Shown here: in pieces, positions 22,190-33,952 of the stretch
How positions within the stretch are numbered: the first letter of the stretch is position 1
How the letters are laid out: each line of letters starts with the position of its first letter
DNA from: Lunularia cruciata
Lineage: Eukaryota > Streptophyta > Marchantiopsida > Lunulariales > Lunulariaceae
NCBI GenBank assembly: GCA_948567375.1
Contig: OX419759.1
Span: 57,079,493 to 57,143,492, forward strand
Length of the DNA: 64,000 nucleotides
Reading direction: 5' to 3'
Position numbers and translations under genes: made by a program
The notes under the pieces: generated by a model
Databases searched by the model: none
What the model was told of the DNA's origin: nothing
What the model saw: the letters and a program-made list of their open reading frames with translations, nothing else

Positions 22190-24071
22190 GCAAGGCAAAG
22201 AGATGTATATTTGGATTACCTTTGCCAAACTTTTGAAAGGTGTCATTTTGCTAATTTGTCATTACGCCCGGAGAAATGCTTCTTTGGAATGAAGGAAGGA
22301 ATTCTTCTGGGGCATTGGGTGTCAAGCTGAGGTATTGAAGTCAATGTCAAGAAGGTTAAAGTAATCTTAGCTTTGGAATCTCCAAAGAACATTTAAGGAG
22401 CAGCGAGCCTTCTTAGGACATGTTGGATACTACAGACACTTTGTTTCAAACTATGCAGTGCTTGTTGCACCCGTTACAAAGCTTCTAAAGAAATCCAAAG
22501 ACTACCTGTGGGAAGCAAGTCAAGAAGAAGCTTTCCAAGTATTGAAGAAGAAACTGGTTGAAGCACAAGTTATGAGGGCCCCAAATTGGGATGCCCCTTT
22601 TCATGTATATGTGGATACTTCATTCATGACTTCCTGTCCAGGTTGGTGACTCAAGACCAAGAATGGAAGATCAACAATCGGTTCCCTAATGAAGAGTTAT
22701 ATCAATTAAAGGCAATGCAAAGTACAAGGTATGCAACCAAATATCATTATTTGCATACTCTCTAGTGTCGTGAAGGGCTGGACCCGGAGCAAAGGGCAGT
22801 CTTTCTTAGGAAAATGGGGCCGTATCAGCTAAAACACAACATTTTATTCAAGATGGGCAAAGACAAAGTACTTTGGCAATGCTTGGAGTCATACAAAGTC
22901 AGAGGCGTAATTGATTCTTTACACTTTGAAGCATTGAGAGGACATTATGCCCTGAAGAATACTGGAATGAAGATTCTTTCTTTGGGGTACTGGTGGCCTA
23001 CAATGTAAAAGGATAGGGAAGGAACCTCCTTTGGTGCCTTTACAACTCGGATGTAGTGCATGCATATTGAAGCTATGATGCTTGTTAGAGAACGAGAAAC
23101 CTGACTGCTACTTCCCAATGGTCTTTGAGACCAATTTTACCATTGGTCCCATTTGAGAAATGGGGAATTGATTTTGTGGGACCAATACAACCAGTAACCC
23201 AAGTCACAAGAAAATGCTACATTTTGGTTTGCATTGACTATGCTACCAAGATGGTCAAAGTGGAAACAATTCGCAAAGATGATGCAGAAACAATGGCGGA
23301 ATTTATCTTTTGAAACATTATCTCCCAATATGGATACCCTCTAGAACTGGTCAGTAATAGAAGGGCACATATCTTGAACTTTGTCATGGAGGCATTAACA
23401 AAATACTTTCAGATTAAACATCGGAAGATGACTCCTTATAATCCAAAGCAAATGGCTTAATGGAAAAGGCAAATGGGTTAGTTTGCTAAATTCTTAATAA
23501 GGTGACTATCAATTATGTCTCTGACTATGACACAATGTTACTTGCCACATTGTGGGCATATCAAATGACAAAAAAGATTACAACCAAGAAAACTCCATAC
23601 TTCTTGACATACAGCTTGCACCCCATACTACCAATTGAATTTGAAGTCTCAACATATCGGATTCTTTGCGAAGAACATTTGTTGAAAGAAGAAAGTCAGG
23701 ATCTTTGAATCCATCAACTGATATGGTTAGAAGAGAAGAGAGACAATGCAATGCAAACCATGAAAGAAGTACAAGACCAGCAGAAAGTCAGGCACAACAA
23801 GCACATCAAGTCTATGATTTTTCACGAAGTAGATTTGGTTTTGTTATACGACAATCACCAAATATTTTTCCAGACAAAATGCATTTGAGATGGATGGGTC
23901 CCTATCGAGTTCTTCTTCATCTTTATGACAATAGGTCCATTGAACTTGCAGATTTGGAAGGGCAACCATTTGCCACTTGAGTGAATGGGTGGAGAGTTTG
24001 GAGATATTGGACCATAGGCTCAGAAGTCTCTACGACACCCGAGGTCTATGTTAACAAGGATGCTCATGTTT
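22190..24071 (+). pseudogene. Family-A pol remnant: RT end, RNase H start, integrase
   Basis: The frame begins at the RT segment RDVYLDYLCQTFERCHF, without the catalytic FIDD, and passes through KKSKDYLWEASQEEAF to PFHVYVDTS. Most of RNase H is then deleted (join near 22635). Integrase follows: EQRAVFLRKMGPYQLKHN, the zinc-binding region, EKWGIDFVGP (first Asp), a degraded second Asp region (VSNRRAHI), and WMGPYRV at 23895. It is broken by stops at 23008, 23314 and 23706 and a frame loss near 23450. The stop at 24072-24074 precedes the polypurine tract of A10. Confidence 0.85.
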
Positions 24072-24084
24072 GAGGGATGGGGTA
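24071..24084 (+). promoter_or_regulatory. Polypurine tract before LTR A10
   Basis: TGAGGGATGGGGTA lies immediately before TGTGGTACCCACA at 24085. It equals the tract at 6499 and 62521 with one substitution in the purine run, and fixes the LTR start on this strand. Confidence 0.78.
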
Positions 24085-25661
24085 TGTGGTACCCACATAT
24101 TTTTTTTCTTAATTTTGAAAAAGAACTGTACAGAAGAAGTTGTATTGCACCTATATGGCAAAAGAAGGCAAAGAAAGATGTCCTTGGGGTGTAATCTAGG
24201 GTAAAGTGCCTTTGTGTTAGAAGGCAAGGTACTTGAAATTGCCTTGTGAGCATGCAGCCCAAAGTAAGGAGACTTTGTCTCGGGGGCGCTCAACCCAAGG
24301 TGAGGATAGTGTAACAACTTTCCTTCAGGGCAAGACATTCAAGAAGGTACCGTTCACAAAAATGGAGGTCATACAAGTGAGGGAAAATTGATAGTGATAG
24401 GAGCATGCAAGAGGTATGGTTTCTTGATAGAAACTTGAAGTGAAGAAAGACGGAGGAGGTGCACCACTATAAAATTTGGGTTAGTGACAATGCAATGACA
24501 AGTAATTTTCCATCGCCGTTAAGAAGTGGCCCTGCAAAAGATCGTGAGAAGGGAAGTGTAGTCAAAGATGTGATGGTGTGTCGAAAGGGAGTCGAGAGAG
24601 TTAATCCAAGAATCAGTAGGAAGATTAGCTCCCAACCTAGAGTGGAAGAGAGAAAGATGGGAGGTGGGAAGAAGAACTCCAAATTTGCAATGAGAAATCA
24701 TGCAATTTGGAAGTTAGATGTGATCACAAGAATTGAGGTCTTGAGCAAGCTTTGGATCACATTTTTGGCATGGAACTAGAATGTTAGTTTTCCAGGTTTC
24801 ATGATTGAGATCATCCAAATTAAGTGTCTTGATGGCCTTGAGGAAGAAGTAGACATTGGATTGGAGTAGTAACAAAATTGAGATTTGAAGAGGCAGATAT
24901 GAAGAGGTGCATTGTCATTTCGGGTCTGCAGGTTAGAAGAGTTGGGAATGATATAGTTGTTAGTAATTGTCATTTGCTTCACTATTTAAGAGTGGCATTC
25001 ATAGTCATATGTTGTTCATTGCTCATAATTTATAAGTATAGATAAAGTAAAGTGTTGTGAAGCAGTGTCTCGTTGCTTGAGCTTAATTCCAAGTATCAAT
25101 TTTATATGTGAATTTGTGAGTGTGTGGAGAATTTTGAAGTGCAAATCAGTGTTTTTGTTGGATGTTGGATTCCATAGCCTTGATCTTCATTCTATGTGGT
25201 TGATCCTAAGTGAAGTGCAATTGAAGCAATGCCTTGATAGATTTGAGAGGAATTGTAGTAATGGTAGTATTTTGCATTTGTGAGTGCAACTCAAAGTTGA
25301 TGTGAAGCAATTTTGATCAAGGAAGTTGTGCCTTCAGTGGAGCGGTGGAACACGATTCTAAGGTGAAGTTGTTTCGCAATGAAATGCTATTTTTGGGAGA
25401 GCCTGAATCATCACAATCAAGATTGTTTGGAAAGATTTGATGGAGTTGTGATTAAGAAGTGTTAATTCGTGACAAGACTGCGAGTCAGTGCTTGTTACTC
25501 TCTTCTTGGTGTAGTTGCTACCTGAGAAGTTAAAGACAAAATCAAGAAGGACTACATTGTACCATTTGACTTTGTATTTGACCAATTTTGACCAATATCT
25601 TCACGGGAACAAACTTTACTTACCTGATTACCTCAAAAGTGATATTTGTTGGGTTGTCACA
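24085..25661 (+). mobile_element. Family-A LTR A10 (3' LTR with 2.2-kb internal deletion)
   Basis: Starts TGTGGTACCCACA and ends TTGTCACA at 25661. At 1577 bp it is far shorter than the 3.78-kb standard because most of ORF3 is lost. A TATTTAAG box lies at 24983-24990. The sequence following (GCTGGTGACTACAAG) is pol of another copy, with no primer site, so this is a 3' LTR inserted into a pol gene. Confidence 0.82.
24495..24869 (+). pseudogene. ORF3 remnant, N-terminus fused to last codons (A10)
   Basis: Starts MTSNFPSPLRSGPAKD and runs through KFAMRNHAIWKLDVI and FLAWN to KCLDGLEEEVDIGLE and stop. One in-frame TAG interrupts it at 24778. The fusion removes about 2.1 kb between KCL-GPEEE of the N-terminal domain and EEEVDIGSD of the tail. 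Both sites encode a GAGGAAGAAG run, so deletion at microhomology is likely. Confidence 0.8.
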
Positions 25662-28043
25662 GCTGGTGACTACAAGTTGGATGATGGTTCCCCACCTTGA
25701 GGAAACAACTTTGTCAAAAGATGAGGATGAATCCAAAGATTGATTGTCTTTGTCTTCCAAAGACTTTGATGAAGAGGTCCAAGTCAATTACTTGGAGTGC
25801 TACAAGGTAGAGATCAAGGAAAAAGGTCCACACAACATCACCAAAATTCTTTTTGAGGAAGGGGGTTTGAATCTTGTTCAATGTGAGCTAAGTTGAGTCA
25901 GTCATAATGAAGGAGCCATCAACCCCAATGACTATCAAGACATTGTCTTCACCAAATGCAAAATTTTGAAACTTTTGAAGACATTCACTTCAGATGAGTT
26001 GGTAGGGTACACTGCCCTATTTACAAAGTAACATGATATATTTGTTTGATCTATTGATCAAATGCCAAGTATTCCACAACAATTTGGAGATCATCGGATT
26101 GATCTGATTGAAGGTAACGACAATATAGATTGAACCCAAAGTACTCACTTTTAGTAAAGATAAAATTGATAAGTACATAGGGGCCAGAATAATTTTTCTA
26201 GTCTTGAGTAGTGAGTGGGTTTCCTCCATTGTCATTGTTTCAAAGAAGAAGAATGGGAAGATTTGAGTGTGCCAAGATTTCTGCAAGCTTAATGCAATTA
26301 TGAGGAAGGATCATCATCCCTTACATTTTATTAATATAATTTTGGACCAAGTACCCGATCATCCTTGCTATAGTTTTCTTGATTGATTTTTAGTCTATAG
26401 TCAAGCATCCATTTGAGAAGAGACAAAGAACAAAACCACATTTACTGCCAATTGGGGCACTTTCACTTAAAAACAAATGCCCTTTGGGTTGTGTAATGCT
26501 CCCACTACTTTCCAATGGATGATGAATGTGATCTTTAAAGATTTTCCATGGAAATTTATGGAAGTCTTCATTGATGATTTTTGTGTGTTTGTGCAAAGAC
26601 AAATACATTTAGATTACCTTCACCAAAATTTTGAAAGATGTGATTTTGTTGGCTTGTCATTACACCTAGAGAAAGGTTTTTTTGCAATGAAAGAAGGGAT
26701 TCTTCTAGGGCATTGGGTCTCAAGATGAGGTATTGAAGTTGATGTTGTGAAGGTGAAAGTCATCTCAACTTTGGAATCCTCTAAAAAAATCAGGAGATGA
26801 GGGCCTTCTTGGGACATGTTGGATATTATAGATGCTTCATATCAAATTATGTGGTGTTTGTTGCACCACTCACAAAGCTTCTAAAGAAGTCCAAAGACTA
26901 TTTGTGGGAAGTAGAACAAGAAGAAGCTTTCCAAAGTGTTGAAGAAGAAACTGGTTGAAGCACAAGTTATGAGGACTCCAAATTGGGATGCTCCTTTTCA
27001 TGTGTATGTGGACACTTTGTCCATGGTAATTGGAGTAGTCTTGAGCTAAAAGGACAAGAAGAAGAAAGACTATCCAATTTATTATGCCAACGGGCAGCTT
27101 TTAGTTGCAAAAAAGAATTATTTGAGGACTAAAAGAGAAGTACTTAGAATGGTGTGTACTTGCAGGAAGTTTTGCCACTATTTGTTGTGATGTGAGTTTG
27201 TCTTCTATGTAGACCATTATGCTTTACAACATTTAGTAAAGAAGGCAGATTTGTCGGGGAAAATTGCAAGATGGATCTTGTTGTTACAAGAATTCACATA
27301 CATTGTACAAGTAAGGAAGGGAGCTTTGCATTCAAATGCACACATCCTATTTAGGTTAAAAGCTCAAGACCAAGGCTTGGAAGTTGATGATTGGTTTCTT
27401 GACAAAGAGCTATATCATTTGATGGCAATGGGAAGTGCAAGGTATGCGGCCAAATATCACTATCTGCATACTTGCCAATGTCTTGAGGGACTAGACCCAG
27501 AGCAAAGGGCAGTCTTCCTTAGGAAAATGAGACCATACCAGCTAAAACAAAATATTTTGTTTAAAATAGACAAAGATAAAGTACTTTGGAGATGCCTTGA
27601 GGCATACAAAGTAGGAGTAATAGAGTCCTTGCACTTAGAAGCATCGAGAGGACACTATGCCTTGAAGAGCATAGTCAAGAAAATTCTTTCATTGGGGTTT
27701 TGGTGGCCTACAATGTACAAGGATACTCATGCTCATATCCAAAGTTTTGATGCCTATCAAAAAATAGGAAAGCTGACAGCCACTTCCCAATGGCCTTTGA
27801 GACCAATTTTGCCATTGGCCTTGTTTGAGAAATGGGGAATTGATTTTGTAGATTTGATTCAACCGGTGACCCAATTCACAAGGAAGAGATACATCTTGGT
27901 GTGCAAAAATAATGCTACCAAGATAGTTGAAGCCAAGGCAACTTGGAGAGATGATGCAAAAACAGTTGCAAAATCTTTCTTCCAAAACATCATTTCATGT
28001 TACAATGTCATTTGGAATGTAACAATATGGAGTTTAGTGATGT
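25662..28043 (+). pseudogene. Family-A pol remnant: protease-RT linker to integrase
   Basis: Starts in the spacer before RT (HNITKILFEEGGLNLVQCEL; then SIPQQFGDHRIDLIEGN), followed by RT with MPFGLCNAPTTFQ and FIDDFCVF near 26570, LGHWVS, RNase H (FHVYVDTLSMVIGVVLS near 27000) and integrase. The integrase is open for 264 codons (27251-28045): ALHSNAHILFRL, the zinc-binding segment ending FDAYQK (both Cys lost), EKWGIDFVDL (first Asp), and it breaks off after FFQNIISCYN. Stops are scattered in RT and RNase H. It is the fullest RT in the window. Confidence 0.85.
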
Positions 28044-28554
28044 AGTTAGTTCGGCTAACAAAGTAGAGAATAACCCAAATTAGCCTAGAATATTCTAGAA
28101 GAATCTAGGAAGCTTCCCAACTAGTTTACTTGCACCCCAAGCAGGTATCTTCTAGAAGCTTCTAATTACCTTAGCTTGTATGCCAAGTAGACGGCTTCTA
28201 GAAGGAAGCTTCTTGAGAAGCTTCCCAGTTAATTTGGCTTGCAATCCAAGAAAGCGGCTCGGGGAATTTTACTAGCTTAGCTTGCATGCCAAGTAGGTGG
28301 CTTCTAGAAGGAAGCTTCTTGAGAAGCTTCCTAGTTAACTTGGCTTGCACTCTAAGAAAATGGCTTGGGGAAGCTTCTTGAAAAGCTTCTCAAGGGCTTT
28401 GTATGTTATCTATAAATACCAAAGCCAAAGCTCATGCTAGGCATTTGGAGTTTTCCCTCATTCAAGTGTCCCAATGTGAGTTTCCATTCTCCTATTTCCC
28501 TCCTCGGTCTTGGTCTTTTACATGGAATTGGTCAGTCACTTGGAGGAATAGGCA
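28044..28554 (+). promoter_or_regulatory. Promoter-like region with heat-shock elements, family-C LTR candidate
   Basis: Two perfect three-unit heat-shock elements are present: GAATATTCTAGAA at 28088-28100 and TTCTAGAAGCTTC at 28150-28162. Two near-identical units of about 98 bp follow (28169-28266 and 28274-28371), each containing TTCTAGAAGGAAGCTTC. A TATAAATA box lies at 28411-28418. The region follows a truncated pol gene and is probably the U3 of another LTR (start perhaps TGATGTAGTTAG, near 28039). No gene was found here. Confidence 0.6.
28169..28371 (+). repeat. Tandem pair of 98-bp promoter repeats
   Basis: Unit 1 at 28169-28266 and unit 2 at 28274-28371, spaced about 105 bp. Both contain TAGCTTG(T/C)ATGCCAAGTAG, the heat-shock-like core GAAGCTTCTTGAGAAGC and TTGGCTTGCA. 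Such duplicated upstream units are common in LTR U3 regions. Confidence 0.8.
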
Positions 28555-28665
28555 CTAAGTTCTAAATTCTAATTGCTAATGTGAATCTAACCTAGGTAAT
28601 CACCCCATTGCACCAGAAAAGTCACAAGAATCTGCATTAAGAAGCACAAAGTGTGTTACCACATG
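28555..28665 (-). repeat. LTR-start-like repeat shared with 32235-32356
   Basis: On the minus strand this begins TGTGGTAACACACT at about 28665 and matches 32356 downward, with the shared segment GCAGATTCTTGTG. The start resembles the family-A LTR start TGTGGTACCCACA, suggesting a related LTR family. The remainder (28666-28822) shows nothing recognisable. Confidence 0.5.
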
Positions 28666-28822
28666 TGCCTTGTCCTTCTTTACTTTGGTGACACCACATC
28701 TTTGGGTCTAGATCACTTTTTTGTCTTTAGCACCAAGGTTATTCATACTTTCTCATGTCCCTTCTTCACAAAGTGCTAATCATTCTCACACATTTCTTTG
28801 ATATACCTCACTCTATGGGGTC

Positions 28823-29441
28823 TATAACACCCATTTGTGCATGTGTGCGGTATTATGATATTTAGCTTGGTATTACAAGTACTTAAGAGATATTGTTTAT
28901 ATAGATATAAAGGATGGTTCTAAATTAGTCATGATTAGCTAAATTTAGTCATAACTAAGATAGAGAAGACCTTACTTTAGAGTAAGTGGAAAAGATGAGA
29001 ACCACTATTTTTGATTCTAATGTGTTGACTTGGTATTATTCCTAGGTGTTTGGCTTTGAGGAAAGAGTTGAAAACTTTTTTGCCTGCAAGCCTTTTTGTT
29101 TTGGATTCTTCTATACTCCAAGGATAACCCTGTGAAGGAATCCTTGACTTAGTTGTTGGGTCGATATAACACCAAATGCTTAGGAGGATATTCTCATGAG
29201 TATGGATATTCCTTTAGCTTTTTGACTTTTAGTCTTGTAACTTGAGTTACTACAATATTTAGTAACTTTGGTGTGTAACTATTTCACAAGTATATAAACT
29301 AGGAATGAGGAGATACTTATCATCCTTTCATTTGCAACTATCTCTCTCTCATTGAATTCTCTAGTGAGCAATATCTTGAGTCTTGGAGTGTTAGCCTTGG
29401 AGAAGTATGATGGAGGTGGGGTTCTTTACCTTCTTAGTCCA
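28823..29441 (+). mobile_element. Family-B LTR, copy B2
   Basis: Matches B1 from TATAACACCCATTTG (first G mutated) to TTCTTAGTCCA, then shares the following leader-like segment TTTGGCGCTACCATAATAG. It is 619 bp long. After about 50 bp the sequence becomes an old ORF3 on the other strand, so the element interior is lost. Confidence 0.65.
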
Positions 29442-29489
29442 TTTGGCGCTACCATAATAGCCATCAGAGGTTCATCTTGAGTGAGAGAC

Positions 29490-30150
29490 ATGCTGGCTCA
29501 CCAGTCAACAACTCTGTGCATATTGGGATGAAAGTGAGATACTAATCTCTACTTTTCCTCAATTGTCAATAGGTTCAACCCAAAGTAAAGATGAGATGCA
29601 AACAGAACAACATGTTGTAGCAAAAAGTCCATCTGCCATTGCATAATCACATGCCTCATCCTTTGAGAAAACCAAGCTGCTCAATTGATACTAGCACCGG
29701 CAAACATCAAGTGGAAAAACAACACCTATTGCATTGTTAGATATGTTGCTTTTTATAGATTCATCATCACCATCACCATAAACCCTATGATACTTTGTTT
29801 CATTGGGTTGACAAACATTTCCACCTTGTAGTTGTTCACCCCTTCAATTCTTCCAAGGCATCACATGTCCAATCAAAGGTAATCCTCATTGGCTCCACTG
29901 CATCCGACCCCAACATGAGTGTTCAATCAACCTCAATCCAATGAGGGGGATTCCTTCTCTTTCCCACTTCTACCTTCCTTACAATTGCCAGCCACAATTT
30001 CTATCATCAACCCCAAGAAACTAAAGTTCCAATTCCATGCTAGGAAAGTAATCAACAATGTGGCCAATAGTTCAAATTGTGCTATCATATGTAACCTCCA
30101 AATTGCTGGATTCCTAACCAAAATGGCTAGCACATGCTACCTATCTTTTG
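29490..30150 (-). pseudogene. Old ORF3 relative, N-terminal domain
   Basis: The minus strand reads FLVRNPAIWRLHMIAQFELL and ITFLAWNWNFSFLGLMIEIV (30140-29950), matching the ORF3 segment AVRNHAIWRLDV to FLAWNWNVSFLGFM in A2 and A8. Further on, LSSQYAQSC and a 'SHFHPN' like stretch near 29530 match MVSHFHPDLR. Stops are frequent. It represents an older branch of the ORF3 family. Confidence 0.65.
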
Positions 30151-31000
30151 TCTACATTTTGATCCTCTCAACCTTACAAGCTCTCACAAAAAGCAGATCC
30201 ACTTCCCATTCTTGGATTTGTCTGCAATGTCTTGAAATTCCCAAATTATCATGAGTAATTGTTGTAAAGTCTACATTTCCCATTCCTACATTTATAGTTC
30301 TCTGATTCCCAATCATTCTTCAGTCAAGAAATTCATGCCAACCACATGTTTCCTCCAAGTCATTTCCAAATATGAGCTTGCACAAGTTAATTTTTCATTG
30401 ATGACACCTTGAGTTGGACATAGTACAGCCCAAGGTAGCCTTTTAGTTGGAAGAAACTTAGATTGGCTCACATCAACCCAAGGCAAGGTTTCTTCCTACC
30501 TTGAGTAAACATTGTCCTCCCATCCAAAGTACAAATATACTTAATTTGGGACTCCTACTTTTTACTCCAATCTATATGCACTTACAATCACCTCTATCAT
30601 GCACACTCTAGCATCAATGAGAAGATTCTACCACCCTTCCTAGAAATCATACCCCACCGCTATAATGCACATTCATGACCAAAGGGGCTTTTTGTTACAT
30701 GTGGTACTTCACGACACTCACAACCATTGTGGTCGGTTAGTGTATTGCCTCAATACTTCAAAACACCCATGGATCCAACACCCTGGCAAGCCTGATTGCC
30801 TTTTTTTCACCTCTACACTTGCAATCTTGCATTTCTATTGGACCCCAACCCACTTGCAGATGGTGAATCATCCTTGTTGGATGGGCTCATGACTTGAGGA
30901 TTATGCTAGTGCCTCCTTCTTGTCTTGTCCAGCATTACGGTTGCCTTCCATTTGCTTGTGCTTGCTCCCACAACATTGTCCATTGGGCCCCATTTCACAG
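30151..31000. repeat. Degenerate stretch; part shared with 47942-48120
   Basis: No gene recognised. The minus strand of 30680-30900 resembles 47942-48120 on the plus strand (TTGGATCC(A/C)TGGG, then GTGAGT and AAGTACCACAT). The 48-kb copy has an open frame of 64 codons (QGVGSLGVPKDWG), so both may be remnants of one unidentified coding repeat. The rest is AT-rich with nothing supported. Confidence 0.35.
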
Positions 31001-32000
31001 TCTTATGATAATCCATGAAGGCTTCTTTTAACTTCTTGGTCTCCACCACATGTTTGGGTTGGACTTGACGGTAGCCCATTAGGTATTAATGCATTGCAGA
31101 GAAAGTCCACTTCTCCTTCCTCAATAGCTACAACTTGATGTAAAAATGCAAGAAAAATAAAGAGAGGAAGGTATTTCCTCCATATGTTTGGAGCTACTCC
31201 GTCATCTCTTGAGTGTGATGATAAAATTTTTTTACCTAGTCCATGGGTTTTCCTTTGTGTAGCAGCTAGAAGAAGGTGGCGTGCCCATTGTTGACAATAA
31301 AGTTGTCCTTGTTGATTTGAAGATCTTCATGAGCAAGGTCACCAGCTTGGAACAAGGAGTGTTATGTACTTGTTTACCTTCTAGCCATTCCTTGTCTTAG
31401 CATACTTAAACAAGGCCTCAAACTTCCTCATCATTTCTTCTATTGATCAGGGCCACTCTTGTCTATTGAGGCCTCATTTGTCAAGGTACATTGCTCTAGG
31501 TGTAGAATCCAACCCAAGCACCTTCTGCCAATGCTCCTTTGTCCATTGAAACATGTTACCACACCCATTGGTAAAGTTTTGGTTCTTCTTCTCTTTTATC
31601 TCTAGCACCATTGGGAGAGAAGTAAAATCCCAAATGCATAGCAAGAATCAAAAGTGCTTGGAATTGAGATACTCAGTGTAGCAGTAGTGTGACCATTTCT
31701 CTACTTCCAAAGTTTGGATGGAAATTGCAATTGGCACTTTCTTCTTCTTGGTGACATTACATTGCCCAAAAATTTGGAATTGAGCTCTCTCAATTGCCTT
31801 CCACTCTCCAAAATCCCAAAGACCTAGACAAAAAGCCTCTCATGCTACAATAATGACTCAAGATTCTGTATCATGAGATCAACTAATGCACCTCAAGACA
31901 TTGCCTTAGGAACTTTGAGGTGGTGCAAATTCAATTGATTGAAAACCAAATTTTTGGCAGTCATCACTGGTGAAATGTTGTTCACACATGTGTGGAGTGG
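31000..32000 (-). pseudogene. Old ORF3 relative, second N-terminal-domain copy
   Basis: The minus strand reads broken pieces: FQWTKEHWQKVLGLDSTP near 31530, then EALFKYAKTRNG near 31410 and a lysine-rich KVNKYITL stretch. These follow the order of ORF3 (RWTESDWRLVLGREAG, then AFSSKRTKNGYKVESYKDP). Similarity is low but collinear. It lies downstream, in minus orientation, of an integrase tail at 32380-32760, as expected for an ORF3 located after pol. Confidence 0.5.
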
Positions 32001-32234
32001 CACTCGTGCTGATGGTTAAACCAGTTCTTTCTCGACATGGCAACTATTACTCAAGGGAAGGTAAACCGCTGAAGAATGATGGCCAAATGCTGACATGCAC
32101 CCCATATCCATAATTGTGATATTGGTTGTGTTCTTATGCTCTCACAACTCTCATCATCATTGTTTTTATGGGGAGCTTCATTCTGATGATTTCTCCTTAA
32201 CTGCATGGTTTTAGAATATCTCTTGGGGAGTTGG

Positions 32235-32356
32235 GCTATAAGTCCTAAATCCTAATTGCTAATGAGAACCTTACCTATGTAGTCACCCAATTGTACCAAA
32301 AACAAAGAAAAACACAAGAATCTGCGTTAGGAGGCACGGAGTGTGTTACCACACGT
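32235..32356 (-). repeat. LTR-start-like repeat, paired with 28555-28665
   Basis: The minus strand begins TGTGGTAACACACTCC at about 32356, just after the integrase tail. The location after integrase supports an LTR start of a family related to A. No clear polypurine tract is seen (TTTGGTTGTGATAACG precedes it). Confidence 0.45.
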
Positions 32357-32379
32357 TATCACAACCAAAGATGTGAGTG

Positions 32380-32760
32380 TCCCCACAAACAAGGACCAAG
32401 GTCACCCATTTAAGGTTAATCCTAGTACCTATGAACTCGCCAGCAATTCACAAGTGGCAAACAAGTTGCCTTCCAGATCTGTCAATTGCAAGGATCCATT
32501 ATCAAAAATGGTTTGTACTAGGTAGGGACCCATCCAACAAAGATGCAGCTTCACTGGAAAAAACTTAGGACCGACTATCATACAATAGGACCAGGTCACC
32601 TGCAATTATCTGTACTGAGAATATGTGCTTGTTATGGTACTTCTTCAGTCTTTGTTGATTGCACCTCACAACTTTGTAGAAGTCATCTTGTTTCTCGTCT
32701 AGGAACATCAGCTATTGTAGTCAAATCTGCCAGTTCCTAATTTCCCTTATTGCTTTAATA
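32380..32760 (-). pseudogene. Integrase C-terminal remnant
   Basis: The minus strand reads FPVKLHLCWMGPYLVQTIF, then NGSLQLTDLEGNLFA, corresponding to LGKLHLRWMGPYRVLHLY and GSMQLVDLEGNPFA of the family-A integrase. It is shorter and more diverged than the 6.5- and 62.5-kb copies. Downstream it joins the LTR-start-like repeat. Confidence 0.75.
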
Positions 32761-33952
32761 ATCTCCTTCCCATCATCACAATCTCTAGTCTTTGTATCTT
32801 CTGAATTTATTTATTGATTCCCTCGTCTCGGTAAGTTTCCCTGTTTGAGAGTGACCGTCTGATCCTCTAATTGGTTGTGGAATCCAGAACATAATACTGT
32901 GCAAATAATATTGTCCTGTTTGTACATGTAACAACATGATGCAATCGTCAACAAAACAAGTAGATCATGATCGATATCTAAAGGAAAAATTAGTACAAAT
33001 TATTTCACAGCGTTTCCTGGTCATGCAAAGGAAATCTCGGGAGCCCTAAAACTTTAGGAATACAAAGCCTCGTAGTCAAAATTGAGGTCCAGTACTGGCC
33101 ACCATTACTCTTCTCGGTCACGAAACACACAGGGAAATTAAATCTTTCTGTGAAGGGAAATTAAATCACTTTCCCAGCAAATATTAAAGTCAATAAGTTT
33201 AGGGACGGAAAGTACGCGGTCTGAAAAAGTTATCACGGTATTTATATATTCTGCAGTCTCCCACTCAAGTTATGTAATACTGAATTCGTAGAATTGTGAT
33301 CAGAAGAGTCGGTTTACTTTTGTGCTGTAGACTGGGTCTCAGTAACTGCTCTATCATTGGGTGGTATTTTATACTTGGAACTCTTTAATAGTCTTATATT
33401 TCTACATAACTGCACTTCTCCGAGTGATGTACGTGGTTTAAGTACACTGGAAAAGCCAAATCGAATACCAAACAGTCATTGATCCTATGGATCTCACATA
33501 TCAAGTGCATCCTTCATATATATCTCAATCATCGTCGAGTGCAAAGTGTGTCTTTTTCTTCAAGTGGATATCCTAGATATGCAGATCTCCTTACAGACAG
33601 CAAGATTAACAGTCATATATCAAGGAACCATAAGCTACCATAAACCACATGATTGTTCTCTACTGTACCATAAGATGAGACGGTCTGCGCATGTTCACAG
33701 AGATCAATAGGACTTCATTAAATAAGCAATCCGACTTAGTCTGCCTGTGTCAGAAACACTTAATTTGCAGCACATTTGGTCATCGAAATCAGCATAAAGT
33801 GTGCTATTACTTTAACGTACATGCATGCATGTACATACACTGAGCTCTAAACGAATAGCTTCCAGTTCGAACTTCTCCCAACTATATCCAGACCTCGGCG
33901 TTGACTACAATTGGTGCATACGAATGTGGCAGTATAACGGCTGTTAATTTCT
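32761..33952. other. Low-repeat intergenic region downstream of the germin gene
   Basis: No open frame, transposon protein or RNA gene is recognised. Base composition is less biased than in the retroelements. It includes a perfect 18-bp palindrome at 33817-33834. It probably contains the 3' UTR of the germin-like gene at its right end, but no clear AATAAA signal is visible on the minus strand. Confidence 0.6.
33817..33834. promoter_or_regulatory. Perfect 18-bp palindrome with RY motif
   Basis: GTACATGCATGCATGTAC is its own reverse complement. It contains CATGCATG, the RY element bound by B3-domain regulators in plants. It lies about 120 bp past the germin stop codon, so a regulatory role is speculative. 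Confidence 0.45.

Noticed and set aside
27251-28045. 264-codon integrase frame considered as an intact gene
   Set aside because: It lacks both zinc-binding cysteines, the second Asp and the Glu, and is truncated at 28043; it is a pseudogene fragment.
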